A stretch of 64,000 bases of DNA, from positions 124,001 to 188,000 of the forward strand of contig NZ_VEFS01000002.1 in assembly GCF_007679045.1 (NCBI RefSeq), written 5' to 3'. Numbering within the stretch: the first letter of the stretch is position 1; every line of letters starts with the position of its first letter. Position numbers and translations under genes: made by a program. Positions 41,372 through 49,786 of the stretch are shown one piece after another. This DNA is from Microbacterium sp. BH-3-3-3 (GTDB lineage: Bacteria > Actinomycetota > Actinomycetes > Actinomycetales > Microbacteriaceae). The notes under the pieces were generated by a model. That model was not told the DNA's origin, made no database searches, and was given only the letters and a program-made list of their open reading frames with translations.

Positions 41372-42624
41372 TCGTCGCCGTCCTCGGGGTGCCACGCCGC
41401 GAGGAACGCCGTCTGCGCCGCCGAGGGCACGTCGAGGGCGCCCCCGAAAGAGCCGAGCGCGATCGCCGCCACCTCGTCGTCGGCCGCGCGCGGCAGGTCG
41501 TGCACGCCCGGGGCGAGATCGGGGGTGACCAAAAGGTGCGCGACCGAGGCGAGCTGCACGCCGAACGACAGGTCCATGATCTCGACTGGATTGCCCTCGG
41601 CCGCGCTGACGTTGAGGCAGTTGCCGTCGTCGAGCACGCGCACCCGGGCGCCGCTCGGCATCCGCAGCACCGACACCGCGGCGTCGCGCGAGATCTCGAC
41701 GGCCCCCGCGGCGCGAGCGGCGTCGAGCGCGATCTCCTGCCCCACGCCGCCGCCGACGGCGACGATCGCCCCGGTGGGCAGCGCGTCGAGATGGGCGACG
41801 TCGATCGTGTGCCGGATGCCGGTGGCCGAGATGACGATGTCGGCGCGGCGCACGGCGTCGGCGAGCGGGCGCACCTCGTACCCCGCGAACGCCGCCTGCA
41901 GGGCCGCCACCGCGTCGGTCTCGGTCACCACGACGCGCGCGCCGAGGGCGGCGCAGTGCTGCGCGATCCCCGTGCCGACGCGCCCGTAGCCGACCACGAC
42001 GACCGTGGCCCCGCGCAGCGATCGGTCGGCCACGTCGGCGACGGCGAACACGACCGACTGGCCGGTCCCGTGCATGTTGTCGAACAGCGACTTCGAGCGG
42101 GCGTCGTTCGCGGCGACGACCGGGATGCGCAGCGCGCCGTCGGCCTGCATGCGGCGCAGCGGCCGGACCCCCGAGGTGGTCTGCTCGGTCGCTCCGCGCA
42201 TCTCGGCGACCACGTCGGGACGCTCGAGGTGGGCGAGGCGGATGGTCGAGGCGCCGTCGTCGACGATCACCTGCGGCCGGTGATCGATCAGGGCGAGGGC
42301 GTTCGCCCGGTCATCGGCGCGCTCGGCGTCGGCCCGGGCGTACACGGGGAGACCCGCGTGCGCGAGGGCGGCGGCGACGGCGTCGTCGGTGTTGCGGCCC
42401 GCGGAGGTGACGGTCACCTCGGCACCGGCCTCGGCGAGGGCGAGCGCGACGGTGGCGGTCTTCGGCTCGAGCACGTCGGACACCCCGGTCCGGATGCCGG
42501 CGACCGTCCCCTCGCTCGCGAGACGCGCGGCGAGGGCCGAGGTGACGGGCATGTGCGCGCGCGCCCACTCGATGCGGTCGAGGCCCGCACGCCACAGCGA
42601 GGCGTCGGCGATGCGGCCGGTCAC
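41368..42624 (-). CDS. Divergent S-adenosylhomocysteine hydrolase homologue
   Basis: A 418-residue AdoHcyase-family protein. Conserved are Asp122/Asp123 (VDDGAS), Glu147 (ATEQTTSG), Lys178 (NDARSKSLFDN), Asp182, Asn183 and the NAD motif VVGYGRVGTGIAQ (about 210-222). Three histidines of the canonical enzyme are missing: Val51 lies where His55 is expected (SDVLEPKTA for LHMxxxTA), AIVAVGGGVGQEI replaces AIVxNxGHFDxEI, and GNPVEIMDLSF replaces GHPxxVMxxSF. The chemistry or substrate is therefore probably altered. It overlaps both neighbours by 4 nt. True AdoHcyase may be encoded elsewhere. Confidence 0.88.
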   Translation of the reverse strand: MTGRIADASLWRAGLDRIEWARAHMPVTSALAARLASEGTVAGIRTGVSDVLEPKTATVALALAEAGAEVTVTSAGRNTDDAVAAALAHAGLPVYARADAERADDRANALALIDHRPQVIVDDGASTIRLAHLERPDVVAEMRGATEQTTSGVRPLRRMQADGALRIPVVAANDARSKSLFDNMHGTGQSVVFAVADVADRSLRGATVVVVGYGRVGTGIAQHCAALGARVVVTETDAVAALQAAFAGYEVRPLADAVRRADIVISATGIRHTIDVAHLDALPTGAIVAVGGGVGQEIALDAARAAGAVEISRDAAVSVLRMPSGARVRVLDDGNCLNVSAAEGNPVEIMDLSFGVQLASVAHLLVTPDLAPGVHDLPRAADDEVAAIALGSFGGALDVPSAAQTAFLAAWHPEDGDE

Positions 42625-43385
42625 GGGGTCACCGCCCGGGCGTAGACGCCGCGGGGATCGTCGGGGCCGCCGTCGACGACCAGAGCCGCGATCAGCGCGT
42701 CGAGGATGCGCCGCTGCGCGCTCGTGGGCGCGGCGCCGTCGACGGGCAGGGGAGAGGGCATCTCGACGAGCGATCCTTTCGAGGTGGTGCGCACGAAGGG
42801 GCGCGGCGAGGGAGCGGGGGAGGCGTCGGCCGGCCGCGGTGAGGCGTCGGCCACGAGCCCCGCGACGTCGTCGATGCCGAGGGCGTCGTATCCGACGCCG
42901 GTGAGGATCGCGGAGGGGGTGGAGCCCGACGTCGCCGCCGCCACGTCCTCGACGCGCACGCCGTCGAGAGTCGCGGTCAGCCGCTCCACGGGGTCGTCCG
43001 TGGAGCGCACCACGCTCGCGCCGAGGCGGCGGAGAAGCGCCGTCAACGCGGTGGCGAGGGAGGAGTCGCCGACGATGCGGACCGTGCTGCCGGCGAGGGT
43101 GAGGTTCGTGCGGGCCGAGAGGGCCAGCACCACCTGCTCCGCGCGGAGACGGCTGTACACGACGTCGAACACGCGCGACGAGAGCGGATCGACCGCGTTC
43201 TCGTCGTACGCGACCTCGAGGCCCAGCTCATCGCGCAGGGCGGAGCGCCAGCCCGGGGAGAGCGCGGGAAGGCTGCCGCCGTACGAGAGGGGGCGGGCGG
43301 AGGGGGAGGGCGCCGCGAGCAGGCGGCGGGTGGCGGGCAGAGCGTCGGCGAGCCCGTGGGGTGGAGCGGGATGAGTGGACGACAC
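42621..43385 (-). CDS. Degenerate AdoHcyase-like Rossmann protein
   Basis: A 254-residue protein from GTG 43385, which lies 6 nt after TACGTT; a start at 43427 is possible. It has no obvious standard annotation. Residues from SSRVFDVVYSRLRAEQVVLAL through LAGSTVRIVGDSSLATALTA and LLRRLGASVVRSTDDPVE can be aligned by eye with KSLFDNMHGTGQSVVFAVAD, LRGATVVVVGYGRVGTGIAQ and HCAALGARVVVTETDAVA of the downstream protein. The Lys and Asp of the active site and the GxGxxG motif are lost. The C-terminal third is Pro/Ser-rich. It may be a non-catalytic partner of the downstream enzyme. It is the first gene of the three-gene operon. Confidence 0.75.
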   Translation of the reverse strand: MSSTHPAPPHGLADALPATRRLLAAPSPSARPLSYGGSLPALSPGWRSALRDELGLEVAYDENAVDPLSSRVFDVVYSRLRAEQVVLALSARTNLTLAGSTVRIVGDSSLATALTALLRRLGASVVRSTDDPVERLTATLDGVRVEDVAAATSGSTPSAILTGVGYDALGIDDVAGLVADASPRPADASPAPSPRPFVRTTSKGSLVEMPSPLPVDGAAPTSAQRRILDALIAALVVDGGPDDPRGVYARAVTP

Positions 43386-43391
43386 GGCTCG

Positions 43392-43397
43392 AACGTA
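43392..43397 (-). promoter_or_regulatory. -10 box of a leaderless promoter
   Basis: TACGTT on the minus strand, 6 nt before GTG 43385 of the three-gene AdoHcyase-like operon. Confidence 0.55.
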
Positions 43398-43453
43398 GGG
43401 CGCGAACCCGGTTCGGCGCGAATTCACGACGCCGCGTCCCTAAGATGTCGCTC

Positions 43454-43843
43454 GTGACGTACTCGCTCCCCCCGGAGTCGTTCCGCACGCTGAGCCCCGA
43501 ACCGCGGCCCCGCGCGGGACGACCGTGGGATGTCGCCATCACGATCGCGCTGCTGGTGCTGCTGCCCCTGCTGGCGCTCGGTGCCTCCTACGCGGGGGTG
43601 CTGCTCGCCTTCGCTTCCGATGCCTGCAGCGGCGCCGCCTGCGACACCGACCTCATGAACGCCGGGTTCTGGATCGCTGTGGTCTCGCCGTGGGTCGTCC
43701 TCCTCATCGGCGTGATCGTCGCGATCATCCGCCTCGTGCGCCATCGCCTCGCCTTCTGGGTGCCGCTGGTGGCGGCCGTGGCCATGGTCGCCGTGTGGTT
43801 CGTCGCCGCCGCCCTCGTCGGCGCCGGGGTCTCGGCATCCTGA
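43454..43843 (+). CDS. Small membrane protein with three hydrophobic segments
   Basis: A 129-residue protein from GTG 43454, chosen because TAAGAT lies 7 nt upstream; ATG 43445 overlaps that box and would add three residues. A Pro/Arg-rich head is followed by membrane segments at about residues 27-50, 70-92 and 98-122. Two Cys (SDACSGAACDTD) sit in the external loop and could form a disulfide. Family not recognised. Divergent from the AdoHcyase-like operon. Confidence 0.75.
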   Translation: MTYSLPPESFRTLSPEPRPRAGRPWDVAITIALLVLLPLLALGASYAGVLLAFASDACSGAACDTDLMNAGFWIAVVSPWVVLLIGVIVAIIRLVRHRLAFWVPLVAAVAMVAVWFVAAALVGAGVSAS

Positions 43844-43942
43844 ACCGCTCGGGGGCAACCCCCAGGAACGCGCGGTGACGGGCCCGTAGCCTTGCACTGG
43901 GCGCCCGCACGGGCGGCCGATCACCGAGCGCGAAGGCACCCG

Positions 43943-44632
43943 ATGACCGACATGACCCTCACCCTGACCCCCGTCAGATCGACCTCCGGCTCGCCCGAGG
44001 GCCAGTCGTGGCTCACCTCGCTGGCCGACTGGACCGTCTCGCTGATGGAGGTCATCGGCCCGGTCGGTGCCGGCGTGGCGATCGCGCTCGAGAACCTCTT
44101 CCCCCCGCTGCCCAGCGAGGTCGTGCTCCCGATGGCGGGCCTGACGGCCAGCCGCGGATCGTTCACGCTCTTCGAGGCGCTGCTGTGGACCACTCTCGGC
44201 TCGGTCGTCGGCGCTTTCATGCTCTACGGTCTCGGTCGCTGGCTCGGCGCCGCGCGCCTGCGGGCGTTCGCGGCCAAGATGCCGCTGCTGCACCCCGAAG
44301 ACGTCGACCGCACCGTCGCGTGGTTCGAGCGGCACGGCGGCAAGGCGGTCTTCTTCGGGCGCATGATCCCGATCTTCCGCAGCCTCATCTCGATCCCCGC
44401 GGGCGTGGCCAAGATGCCGATGTGGCGCTTCGGCCTGCTCACCGGCGCGGGCAGCCTGGTCTGGAACACGATCTTCGTGCTGGCGGGTTACCTGCTGGGC
44501 GAGAACTGGCACATCGTCGAGGAGTACGCCTCGATCCTGCAGTACGTCGTCATCGCCGCCGTCGGCATCGGCGTCGCGTGGTTCCTGTACTCGCGAGTGC
44601 GCTCGCTCCTGGCGGCCCGGAAAGACGCCTGA
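43943..44632 (+). CDS. DedA-family membrane protein
   Basis: A 229-residue DedA/SNARE-associated family protein, related to undecaprenyl-phosphate or phospholipid flippases. Typical elements are GVAIALENLFPPLPSEVVLP near the N-terminus (E-x-x-x-P-x-P-x-E), LGSVVGAFMLYGLGRWLG, and HGGKAVFFGRMIPIFRSLIS followed by PAGVAKMP, which carries the conserved Arg and Gly residues. Several hydrophobic segments. ATG 43943 is preferred because it starts a natural polar leader. Confidence 0.92.
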   Translation: MTDMTLTLTPVRSTSGSPEGQSWLTSLADWTVSLMEVIGPVGAGVAIALENLFPPLPSEVVLPMAGLTASRGSFTLFEALLWTTLGSVVGAFMLYGLGRWLGAARLRAFAAKMPLLHPEDVDRTVAWFERHGGKAVFFGRMIPIFRSLISIPAGVAKMPMWRFGLLTGAGSLVWNTIFVLAGYLLGENWHIVEEYASILQYVVIAAVGIGVAWFLYSRVRSLLAARKDA

Positions 44633-44696
44633 ACGGGGTTATCTCCACGTCGAGGCAACCGGCATCCGGACTCAGTCAGACCACAGAACCCGCCCG

Positions 44697-44702
44697 TAGA
44701 CT
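44697..44702 (+). promoter_or_regulatory. -10 box of a leaderless promoter
   Basis: TAGACT, 6 nt before GTG 44709, the first gene of the cytochrome c maturation operon. Confidence 0.6.
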
Positions 44703-44708
44703 GGGCCC

Positions 44709-45353
44709 GTGCCCGCCGACCGCCTCCATCTCGTGCGCCACGGAGAGGTTCACAACCCCCGTCGCGTGCTCTACGGTCGGCTCCCCGGCTTCGGCCTGAG
44801 CGTCGACGGGCGCCGGATGGCCCGCCAGGCCGCGGAGTACGTGCACGGCCTCGAGCGGCCTGTGTCGGCTCTCGTCGTCTCGCCCCTGCAGCGCACCCGC
44901 GAGTCGGCGGAGCCCTTCGTCGAGCTGTTCGGCATCGAGCCGTTCATCGACGATCGGGTCATCGAGCCCACGAACGTGTTCGAGGGGCGGCGCATGAAGC
45001 AGGCGCTCGCGAACCCGCTCAACTGGCGGCACCTGAGCCGCCCCGCCGTGCCGAGCTGGGGTGAGCCCTACGAGAACATCGTGGCGCGCATGACCGCCGC
45101 CATGGCCGACGCGTGGGAGCGGGTCGACGGCGGTGACGTCGTCGTGGTCTCTCACCAGCTGCCCATCTGGGTCACGCACCTCGCCCTGTCCCACCAGCCC
45201 ACCCGCCACGACCCTCGCAAGCGCCGCTGCGCGCTGTCGAGCGTGACGAGCTTCGAACGGCGAGACGGCGCCGACGGCTCGGCGCGCTGGGTCGAGGTGG
45301 CGTACGCCGAGCCGGCCGCAACGGCCGGAGCCGTCGACGTAGGAGCAGTTTGA
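44709..45353 (+). CDS. Histidine phosphatase family protein
   Basis: A 214-residue phosphoglycerate-mutase-like phosphatase. The catalytic RHG lies in LHLVRHGEVHNPRRV, a second Arg in VVSPLQRTRESAEPF, Glu in the region FEGRRMKQAL, and the second catalytic His in VVVVSHQLPIWV. Substrate unknown. It is the first gene of an operon with the cytochrome c maturation genes: its TGA overlaps the ATG of the redoxin gene. Confidence 0.92.
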   Translation: MPADRLHLVRHGEVHNPRRVLYGRLPGFGLSVDGRRMARQAAEYVHGLERPVSALVVSPLQRTRESAEPFVELFGIEPFIDDRVIEPTNVFEGRRMKQALANPLNWRHLSRPAVPSWGEPYENIVARMTAAMADAWERVDGGDVVVVSHQLPIWVTHLALSHQPTRHDPRKRRCALSSVTSFERRDGADGSARWVEVAYAEPAATAGAVDVGAV

Positions 45354-45958
45354 TGCGCCGAATCCGCACCGCCGCCGGAGCCCTCGCCGCCGCGGCGGCC
45401 CTGATCGTGGGGCTGTCCGCCTGCACCGCCGACCCGCTGGCCGACCAGTACCGCGCGGGCGACAACAAGGGCTACATCGCCGCCAACGGGTTCCAGACCA
45501 CCGAGATCGCGCCCGAGAACCGCACCGACCCGATCTCGTTCGAGGGCACCCTCGACAACGGATCCGCGGTGTCGAGCTCCGACTTCGCCGGCAAGGTGCT
45601 CGTGGTCAACTTCTGGTACGCCACGTGCGGCCCGTGCATCATCGAGGCCCCGCGCCTCGAGCAGGCCTACAAGACGTTCCAGGGCCAGGACGTGTCGTTC
45701 CTCGGCATCAACACCTACGACCAGCCCGCCACCGCGCTGTCGTTCGCGCGCGATCACGGAGTGTCGTACTCGAGCGCCATGGCCGTCGGCGACGCCCAGC
45801 TCAAGCTCGCGTTCAACAAGGCGACCCCGCTGAACGCCACCCCCACGACCCTCGTGCTCGACAAGCAGGGCCGCGTCGCCGCGCGCATCGTCGGTGAACT
45901 TCCCGAGGCCTCGATCCTCGAGGCGATCGTGCGCACGCTGGTCGCGGAGAACGCGTGA
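45353..45958 (+). CDS. TlpA/ResA-like membrane-anchored thioredoxin
   Basis: A 201-residue redoxin. ATG 45353 overlaps the preceding stop and follows AGGAG. A lipoprotein-like signal ends at LSAC (about residues 20-23). The thioredoxin motif is in VNFWYATCGPCIIEAPRLEQ, and the later cis-Pro region is NATPTTLVLDKQGRV. It should reduce the heme-binding Cys pair of apocytochrome c outside the membrane, using electrons from the CcdA protein encoded next. Confidence 0.92.
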   Translation: MRRIRTAAGALAAAAALIVGLSACTADPLADQYRAGDNKGYIAANGFQTTEIAPENRTDPISFEGTLDNGSAVSSSDFAGKVLVVNFWYATCGPCIIEAPRLEQAYKTFQGQDVSFLGINTYDQPATALSFARDHGVSYSSAMAVGDAQLKLAFNKATPLNATPTTLVLDKQGRVAARIVGELPEASILEAIVRTLVAENA

Positions 45959-46704
45959 ACCCGGGCGCCCTCGTCTTCGACGGGGCCCTGTGGGTGGCCG
46001 TGCCCATCGCGCTCGCCGCGGGTCTCATCTCGTTCCTGTCCCCTTGCGTGCTGCCGCTCGTGCCGGGCTACCTCGGCTACATCGGCGGTGCCGTCGCGCC
46101 GCGCGGGTCTTCGGCATCCGCCCCCGGGCGCGGGCGGCTGCTCGGCGGAACCCTGCTGTTCATCGCCGGCTTCACCGTCGTCTTCATGGCCATCAACGTG
46201 CTGGGCGGCACGCTCGGACGCTTCTTCATCGAGTACGCCGACATCATCACGCGCGTGATGGGCGTCGTCATCATCCTCATGGGCCTCGTGTTCATCGGCC
46301 TGTTCGGCCTCGCGCAGAGGTCGGTGCGCATGCAGTCGCGCGCGAACCTCGGGCTGATCGGCGCCCCGCTGCTGGGCATCGCCCTCGGCATCGGGTGGAC
46401 GCCCTGCATCGGCCCGACGCTGACCGCGATCCTGTCGGTGTCGTACAACCTCGGCGACCCCGGGCGCGCGGCGCTGCTCGGCCTCGCGTACTCGCTGGGT
46501 CTCGGCATCCCGTTCGTCCTCCTGGCCCTCGGCCTCGGGTGGGCGACGAAGTCGGTGTCGTTCGTGCGCAAACACATCCGCGTCGTCAACCTGATCGGCG
46601 GATCTCTGCTCATCGTGCTCGGTCTGCTGATGGTGACCGGCCTCTGGGGTCAGTGGATGTCCGTGTTGCAGGGGGTGATCGGCAGTGTCCAGCTCCCGCT
46701 CTGA
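45955..46704 (+). CDS. CcdA-type cytochrome c biogenesis membrane protein
   Basis: A 249-residue protein with six hydrophobic segments. GTG 45955 overlaps the redoxin stop. The two redox-active Cys occur in SFLSPCVLPLVPGYLGY and GWTPCIGPTL. It moves electrons from cytoplasmic thioredoxin across the membrane to the ResA-like redoxin. It is part of the System II cytochrome c maturation cluster. Confidence 0.95.
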   Translation: MNPGALVFDGALWVAVPIALAAGLISFLSPCVLPLVPGYLGYIGGAVAPRGSSASAPGRGRLLGGTLLFIAGFTVVFMAINVLGGTLGRFFIEYADIITRVMGVVIILMGLVFIGLFGLAQRSVRMQSRANLGLIGAPLLGIALGIGWTPCIGPTLTAILSVSYNLGDPGRAALLGLAYSLGLGIPFVLLALGLGWATKSVSFVRKHIRVVNLIGGSLLIVLGLLMVTGLWGQWMSVLQGVIGSVQLPL

Positions 46705-46717
46705 TCGAGGGAACACC

Positions 46718-48388
46718 ATGACCGACCCGCTGCGTCCGTCCGACCACGCCGACGGCGACGGCGAGGAGATCACCCAGCCGCGCCTCGGTGCCGTCGGATG
46801 GCTGCGCTGGGGATGGCGCCAGCTGACCAGCATGCGCACCGCGCTGGTGCTGCTGCTCCTGCTCGCGATCGCCGCCGTCCCCGGCTCGCTCGTGCCGCAG
46901 CGCACCGCCGACCCGAACGGCGTCACGCAGTACTTCACCGACAACCCCGACCTCGCGCCGGTGCTCGACAAGCTCAGCCTGTTCGACGTGTACAGCTCGC
47001 CGTGGTTCTCGGCCATCTACCTGCTGCTGTTCATCTCGCTGATCGGCTGCGTGCTGCCGCGCACCAAGCACCACTGGAAGGCGCTGCGCTCGCAGCCCCC
47101 GCGCACGCCCGCCCGCCTGTCGCGCCTCGACGACCACCGCGAGCGTTCGTTCTCGGTGGAGGGAGATGCGGATGCCGCGGCGGCAGCCGCCGTCGAGAGC
47201 GCTGCCGCGCAGCTGCGCAAGAGCGGCTACCGCGTCGCGCGCTACGACGGTCGGGGCACCTTCTCGGTGTCGGCCGAGCGCGGATACCTGCGTGAGACCG
47301 GGAACCTCGTCTTCCACGCCGCCCTCGTGGGCGTGCTCGTGGCCGTCGGCGTCGGCGGCGGATTCACCTACACGGGCCAGCGCGTGCTCGTCGAGGGCCA
47401 GGCGTTCGCCAACAGCCTGCTCGACTACTCCTCGTTCAACCCGGGCCGCTTCGTCGGCGGCGACACCCTGACGCCCTACTCGATCACGCTCGACAAGTTC
47501 GACGTCAGCTACGTGCCGCCCGGCCAGCCCGGCTCGGGCCAGGCCGGCGACTTCATCGCCCACGTGACCACCCAGGCCCCCGGGCAAGACGCGCAGGACG
47601 GCGAGGTGCGCGTCAACCACCCGCTCGACGTGCAGGGCGACCGCGTCTACCTGCTCGGCAACGGCTACGCGCCGACCGTGACGATCCGCGACGCCGACGG
47701 CAAAGAGGTCTTCCACGACTCGATCGCCTTCCTGCCGCAGGACGCCAACATGACCTCGCTCGGCGTCATCAAGGTCGCCGACGGCCTGCCGCAACAGCTC
47801 GGTCTGCTCGGGTTCTTCTACCCGACGATGGACGTGCTCGACTCCGGAGCGCTGACCTCCACCTATGGCGGCCTCGAGTACCCGACGCTGACGCTGCGCG
47901 TCTACGAGGGCGACCTCGGCATCGACGACGGCACCCCGCGCTCGGTGTACACCCTCGACCCGTCGAAGATGACCCAGATCGCCGGCGGCGACAGCGGCAC
48001 CCCGGCGCTGCAGCTCATGCCCGGCCAGACCGAAGACCTGCCCAACGGCCTCGGCACCATCACGTTCGAGAACGAGGCCCCCGCGGGCGCCACGGGCTAC
48101 GAGCAGTCGGTCAAGCGCTTCGCCTCGCTGTCGATCCACCGCGACCTCGCCGGTCCCTGGGTGCTCGGCTTCGCGCTGCTCGCGCTGTTCGGACTGCTCG
48201 CGGCGCTGTTCGTGCCGCGCCGGCGCATGTGGGTCAAGGCGACCCCGAAGGGCGACACCGTGCTCGTCGAGTACGCCGGCCTCGCGCGCGGTGAAGACCC
48301 GACGCTGGCCTCCGCCGTCGACCAGCTCGCAGACAAGCACGGCGCCGTTGTTCCTTCGACCCACCCCGACACCGGAAAAGTAGACTGA
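46718..48388 (+). CDS. ResB-like cytochrome c biogenesis protein
   Basis: A 556-residue protein. ATG 46718 follows GAGGGAACACC. Membrane helices occur near the N-terminus (MRTALVLLLLLAIAAVPGS, IYLLLFISLIGC and a third after ETGNLVFHAALVG), followed by a large external domain and a last helix (LGFALLALFGLLAALF) near the C-terminus, the usual ResB layout. With the CcsA-like protein it forms the heme export and ligation complex of System II. Motif VPQRTADP and TKHHWKALRSQPPR are typical of actinobacterial ResB. Confidence 0.94.
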   Translation: MTDPLRPSDHADGDGEEITQPRLGAVGWLRWGWRQLTSMRTALVLLLLLAIAAVPGSLVPQRTADPNGVTQYFTDNPDLAPVLDKLSLFDVYSSPWFSAIYLLLFISLIGCVLPRTKHHWKALRSQPPRTPARLSRLDDHRERSFSVEGDADAAAAAAVESAAAQLRKSGYRVARYDGRGTFSVSAERGYLRETGNLVFHAALVGVLVAVGVGGGFTYTGQRVLVEGQAFANSLLDYSSFNPGRFVGGDTLTPYSITLDKFDVSYVPPGQPGSGQAGDFIAHVTTQAPGQDAQDGEVRVNHPLDVQGDRVYLLGNGYAPTVTIRDADGKEVFHDSIAFLPQDANMTSLGVIKVADGLPQQLGLLGFFYPTMDVLDSGALTSTYGGLEYPTLTLRVYEGDLGIDDGTPRSVYTLDPSKMTQIAGGDSGTPALQLMPGQTEDLPNGLGTITFENEAPAGATGYEQSVKRFASLSIHRDLAGPWVLGFALLALFGLLAALFVPRRRMWVKATPKGDTVLVEYAGLARGEDPTLASAVDQLADKHGAVVPSTHPDTGKVD

Positions 48389-48392
48389 CACC

Positions 48393-49403
48393 ATGACCGG
48401 AACCGACCCGCTTCTCCTCGATGAGATCTCCCTCCTCCTGGTGTGGACGGCGGTCACCATCTACGTGCTGGCGTTCATCGCCTACGCCATCGACCTCGCT
48501 CGGCGCAGCGACCTCGCGCTCAAGGCGAAAGACGAGGTCGTGGCCCGCGAGCTCGTGACCGCGGGCGGCGGGGGAGTCACCTCCGCATCGGCCGGGTCAT
48601 CGGCATCCGCCCCCGCTCCGTCCAAGCCGCGGTACCTCTGGGCGCGACTGGGGACGGTGCTGACGGCGCTCGGCTTCGTGTTCCACCTGGTCGCGACCGT
48701 TCTGCGCGGCATCGCCGCCGAGCGCGTGCCGTGGTCGAACATGTACGAGTTCGCCATGACGGGCCTGCTGCTGATCATCGCGGTGTACCTGGCCGTGCTG
48801 ACCCGCTACGACCTGCGCTTCCTCGGCTCGTTGATGACCGGCCTGGCCGTGCTGCTGCTCGGTGGAGCGACCCTGGCGTTCCACGTCGACGTCGTGCCCC
48901 TCGCCGACCCGCTGAAGTCGGTGTGGCTCGTCGTGCACGTGTTCGTCGCGAGCCTCGCGACCGCCCTGTTCGCCCTCGCGTTCGGGTTGTCGGTCGTGCA
49001 GCTCATCCAGACCCGTCGGGAGCGCAAGCTCGTCGACGCCCCGGTGGATGCCGAGCCGAAGCGCAGCTTCTTGCGCACCGTGCCGAACGCCGAGGCGCTC
49101 GAGTCGCTGGCCTACCGCTTCGCGATCGTCGGCTTCATCTTCTGGACCTTCACCCTCATCGCCGGATCCATCTGGGCCAACGACGCGTGGGGTCGCTTCT
49201 GGGGCTTCGACACCAAGGAAGTCTGGACCTTCGTCATCTGGGTGCTCTACGCCGGATACATCCACGCCCGCGCGACCCGCGGCTGGCGCGGCACCCGCTC
49301 GGCGTGGTTGTCGATCATCGGCTTCACCGCGGTGCTGTTCAACTTCACGATCGTCAACGTCTTCTTCAAGGGCCTGCACGCGTACAGCGGTCTGACGACC
49401 TGA
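48393..49403 (+). CDS. CcsA/CcsB-type cytochrome c synthase membrane protein
   Basis: A 336-residue membrane protein. The tryptophan-rich heme-handling motif WANDAWGRFWGFDTKEVW is intact, with conserved His residues nearby (VVHVFVASLATALFAL and YIHARATRGW). About eight hydrophobic segments. It attaches heme to cytochrome c together with the ResB-like protein encoded 4 nt upstream. It ends the operon, and a strong hairpin follows. Confidence 0.95.
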   Translation: MTGTDPLLLDEISLLLVWTAVTIYVLAFIAYAIDLARRSDLALKAKDEVVARELVTAGGGGVTSASAGSSASAPAPSKPRYLWARLGTVLTALGFVFHLVATVLRGIAAERVPWSNMYEFAMTGLLLIIAVYLAVLTRYDLRFLGSLMTGLAVLLLGGATLAFHVDVVPLADPLKSVWLVVHVFVASLATALFALAFGLSVVQLIQTRRERKLVDAPVDAEPKRSFLRTVPNAEALESLAYRFAIVGFIFWTFTLIAGSIWANDAWGRFWGFDTKEVWTFVIWVLYAGYIHARATRGWRGTRSAWLSIIGFTAVLFNFTIVNVFFKGLHAYSGLTT

Positions 49404-49421
49404 CGCGCGGCCTTCGTGCTC

Positions 49422-49456
49422 GAGGGCCCGTCCGGCATCGCGCCGGGCGGGCCCTC
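49422..49456 (+). terminator. Terminator of the cytochrome c maturation operon
   Basis: A 15-bp stem, gagggcccgtccggc (49422-49436) with gccgggcgggccctc (49442-49456), one G-U pair, 5-nt loop. It begins 19 nt after the last stop. Confidence 0.8.
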
Positions 49457-49457
49457 T

Positions 49458-49511
49458 CGCGTGTGCGGGGCGTCTCGCGTGTGCGGAGTGTTGCGCGTGT
49501 GCGGGGTGTTG
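49458..49511. repeat. Three tandem copies of an 18-bp unit
   Basis: CGCGTGTGCGGGGTGTTG occurs at 49494-49511, with copies at 49458-49475 (two mismatches) and 49476-49493 (one mismatch). It lies in the intergenic stretch 49404-49906, which holds no convincing gene. Confidence 0.8.
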
Positions 49512-49550
49512 CGCGGCGCGGGTCGAGCGCGGGTGCCGGGCTCACCACCT

Positions 49551-49611
49551 GTTGAGCGTCCTAAACACGCCGCATCTCGTCACACGTTGCGGCGTTTCCT
49601 GGACACTCAAC
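49551..49611. repeat. Inverted pair of the GTTGAG-GTCC repeat
   Basis: A direct-strand copy (49551-49580) and a reverse copy (49584-49611) face each other across 3 nt. Arms share GTTGAG-N-GTCC at the outer end and ACGCCGC at the inner end, with five differences over 23 positions. The pair could fold into a long hairpin. Confidence 0.75.
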
Positions 49612-49644
49612 GAGCGCTCCGCTGGAGCGCCGGGCTCCCCGACT

Positions 49645-49674
49645 GTTGAGTGTCCGAAACACGCCGCATCTCGT
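49645..49674 (+). repeat. GTTGAG-GTCC repeat, copy B
   Basis: Identical to the 49551 copy except at the seventh position (C to T) and one base after GTCC, and it includes the same ATCTCGT end. Confidence 0.75.
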
Positions 49675-49752
49675 CGTGCGTCGGTGGCGACCCACAGCCG
49701 CCCGGCGAATCGGCGCCGTGTGGAGGAGCCGTCTGAGTCCCACAGACCCCCC

Positions 49753-49774
49753 ACTGAGTGTCCAGGACATGCCG
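49753..49774 (+). repeat. GTTGAG-GTCC repeat, diverged copy C
   Basis: Reads ACTGAGTGTCCAGGACATGC, matching the core TGAGTGTCCAGGA seen in the reverse copy at 49611-49584. Confidence 0.55.
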
Positions 49775-49786
49775 TGTCCACAAATC

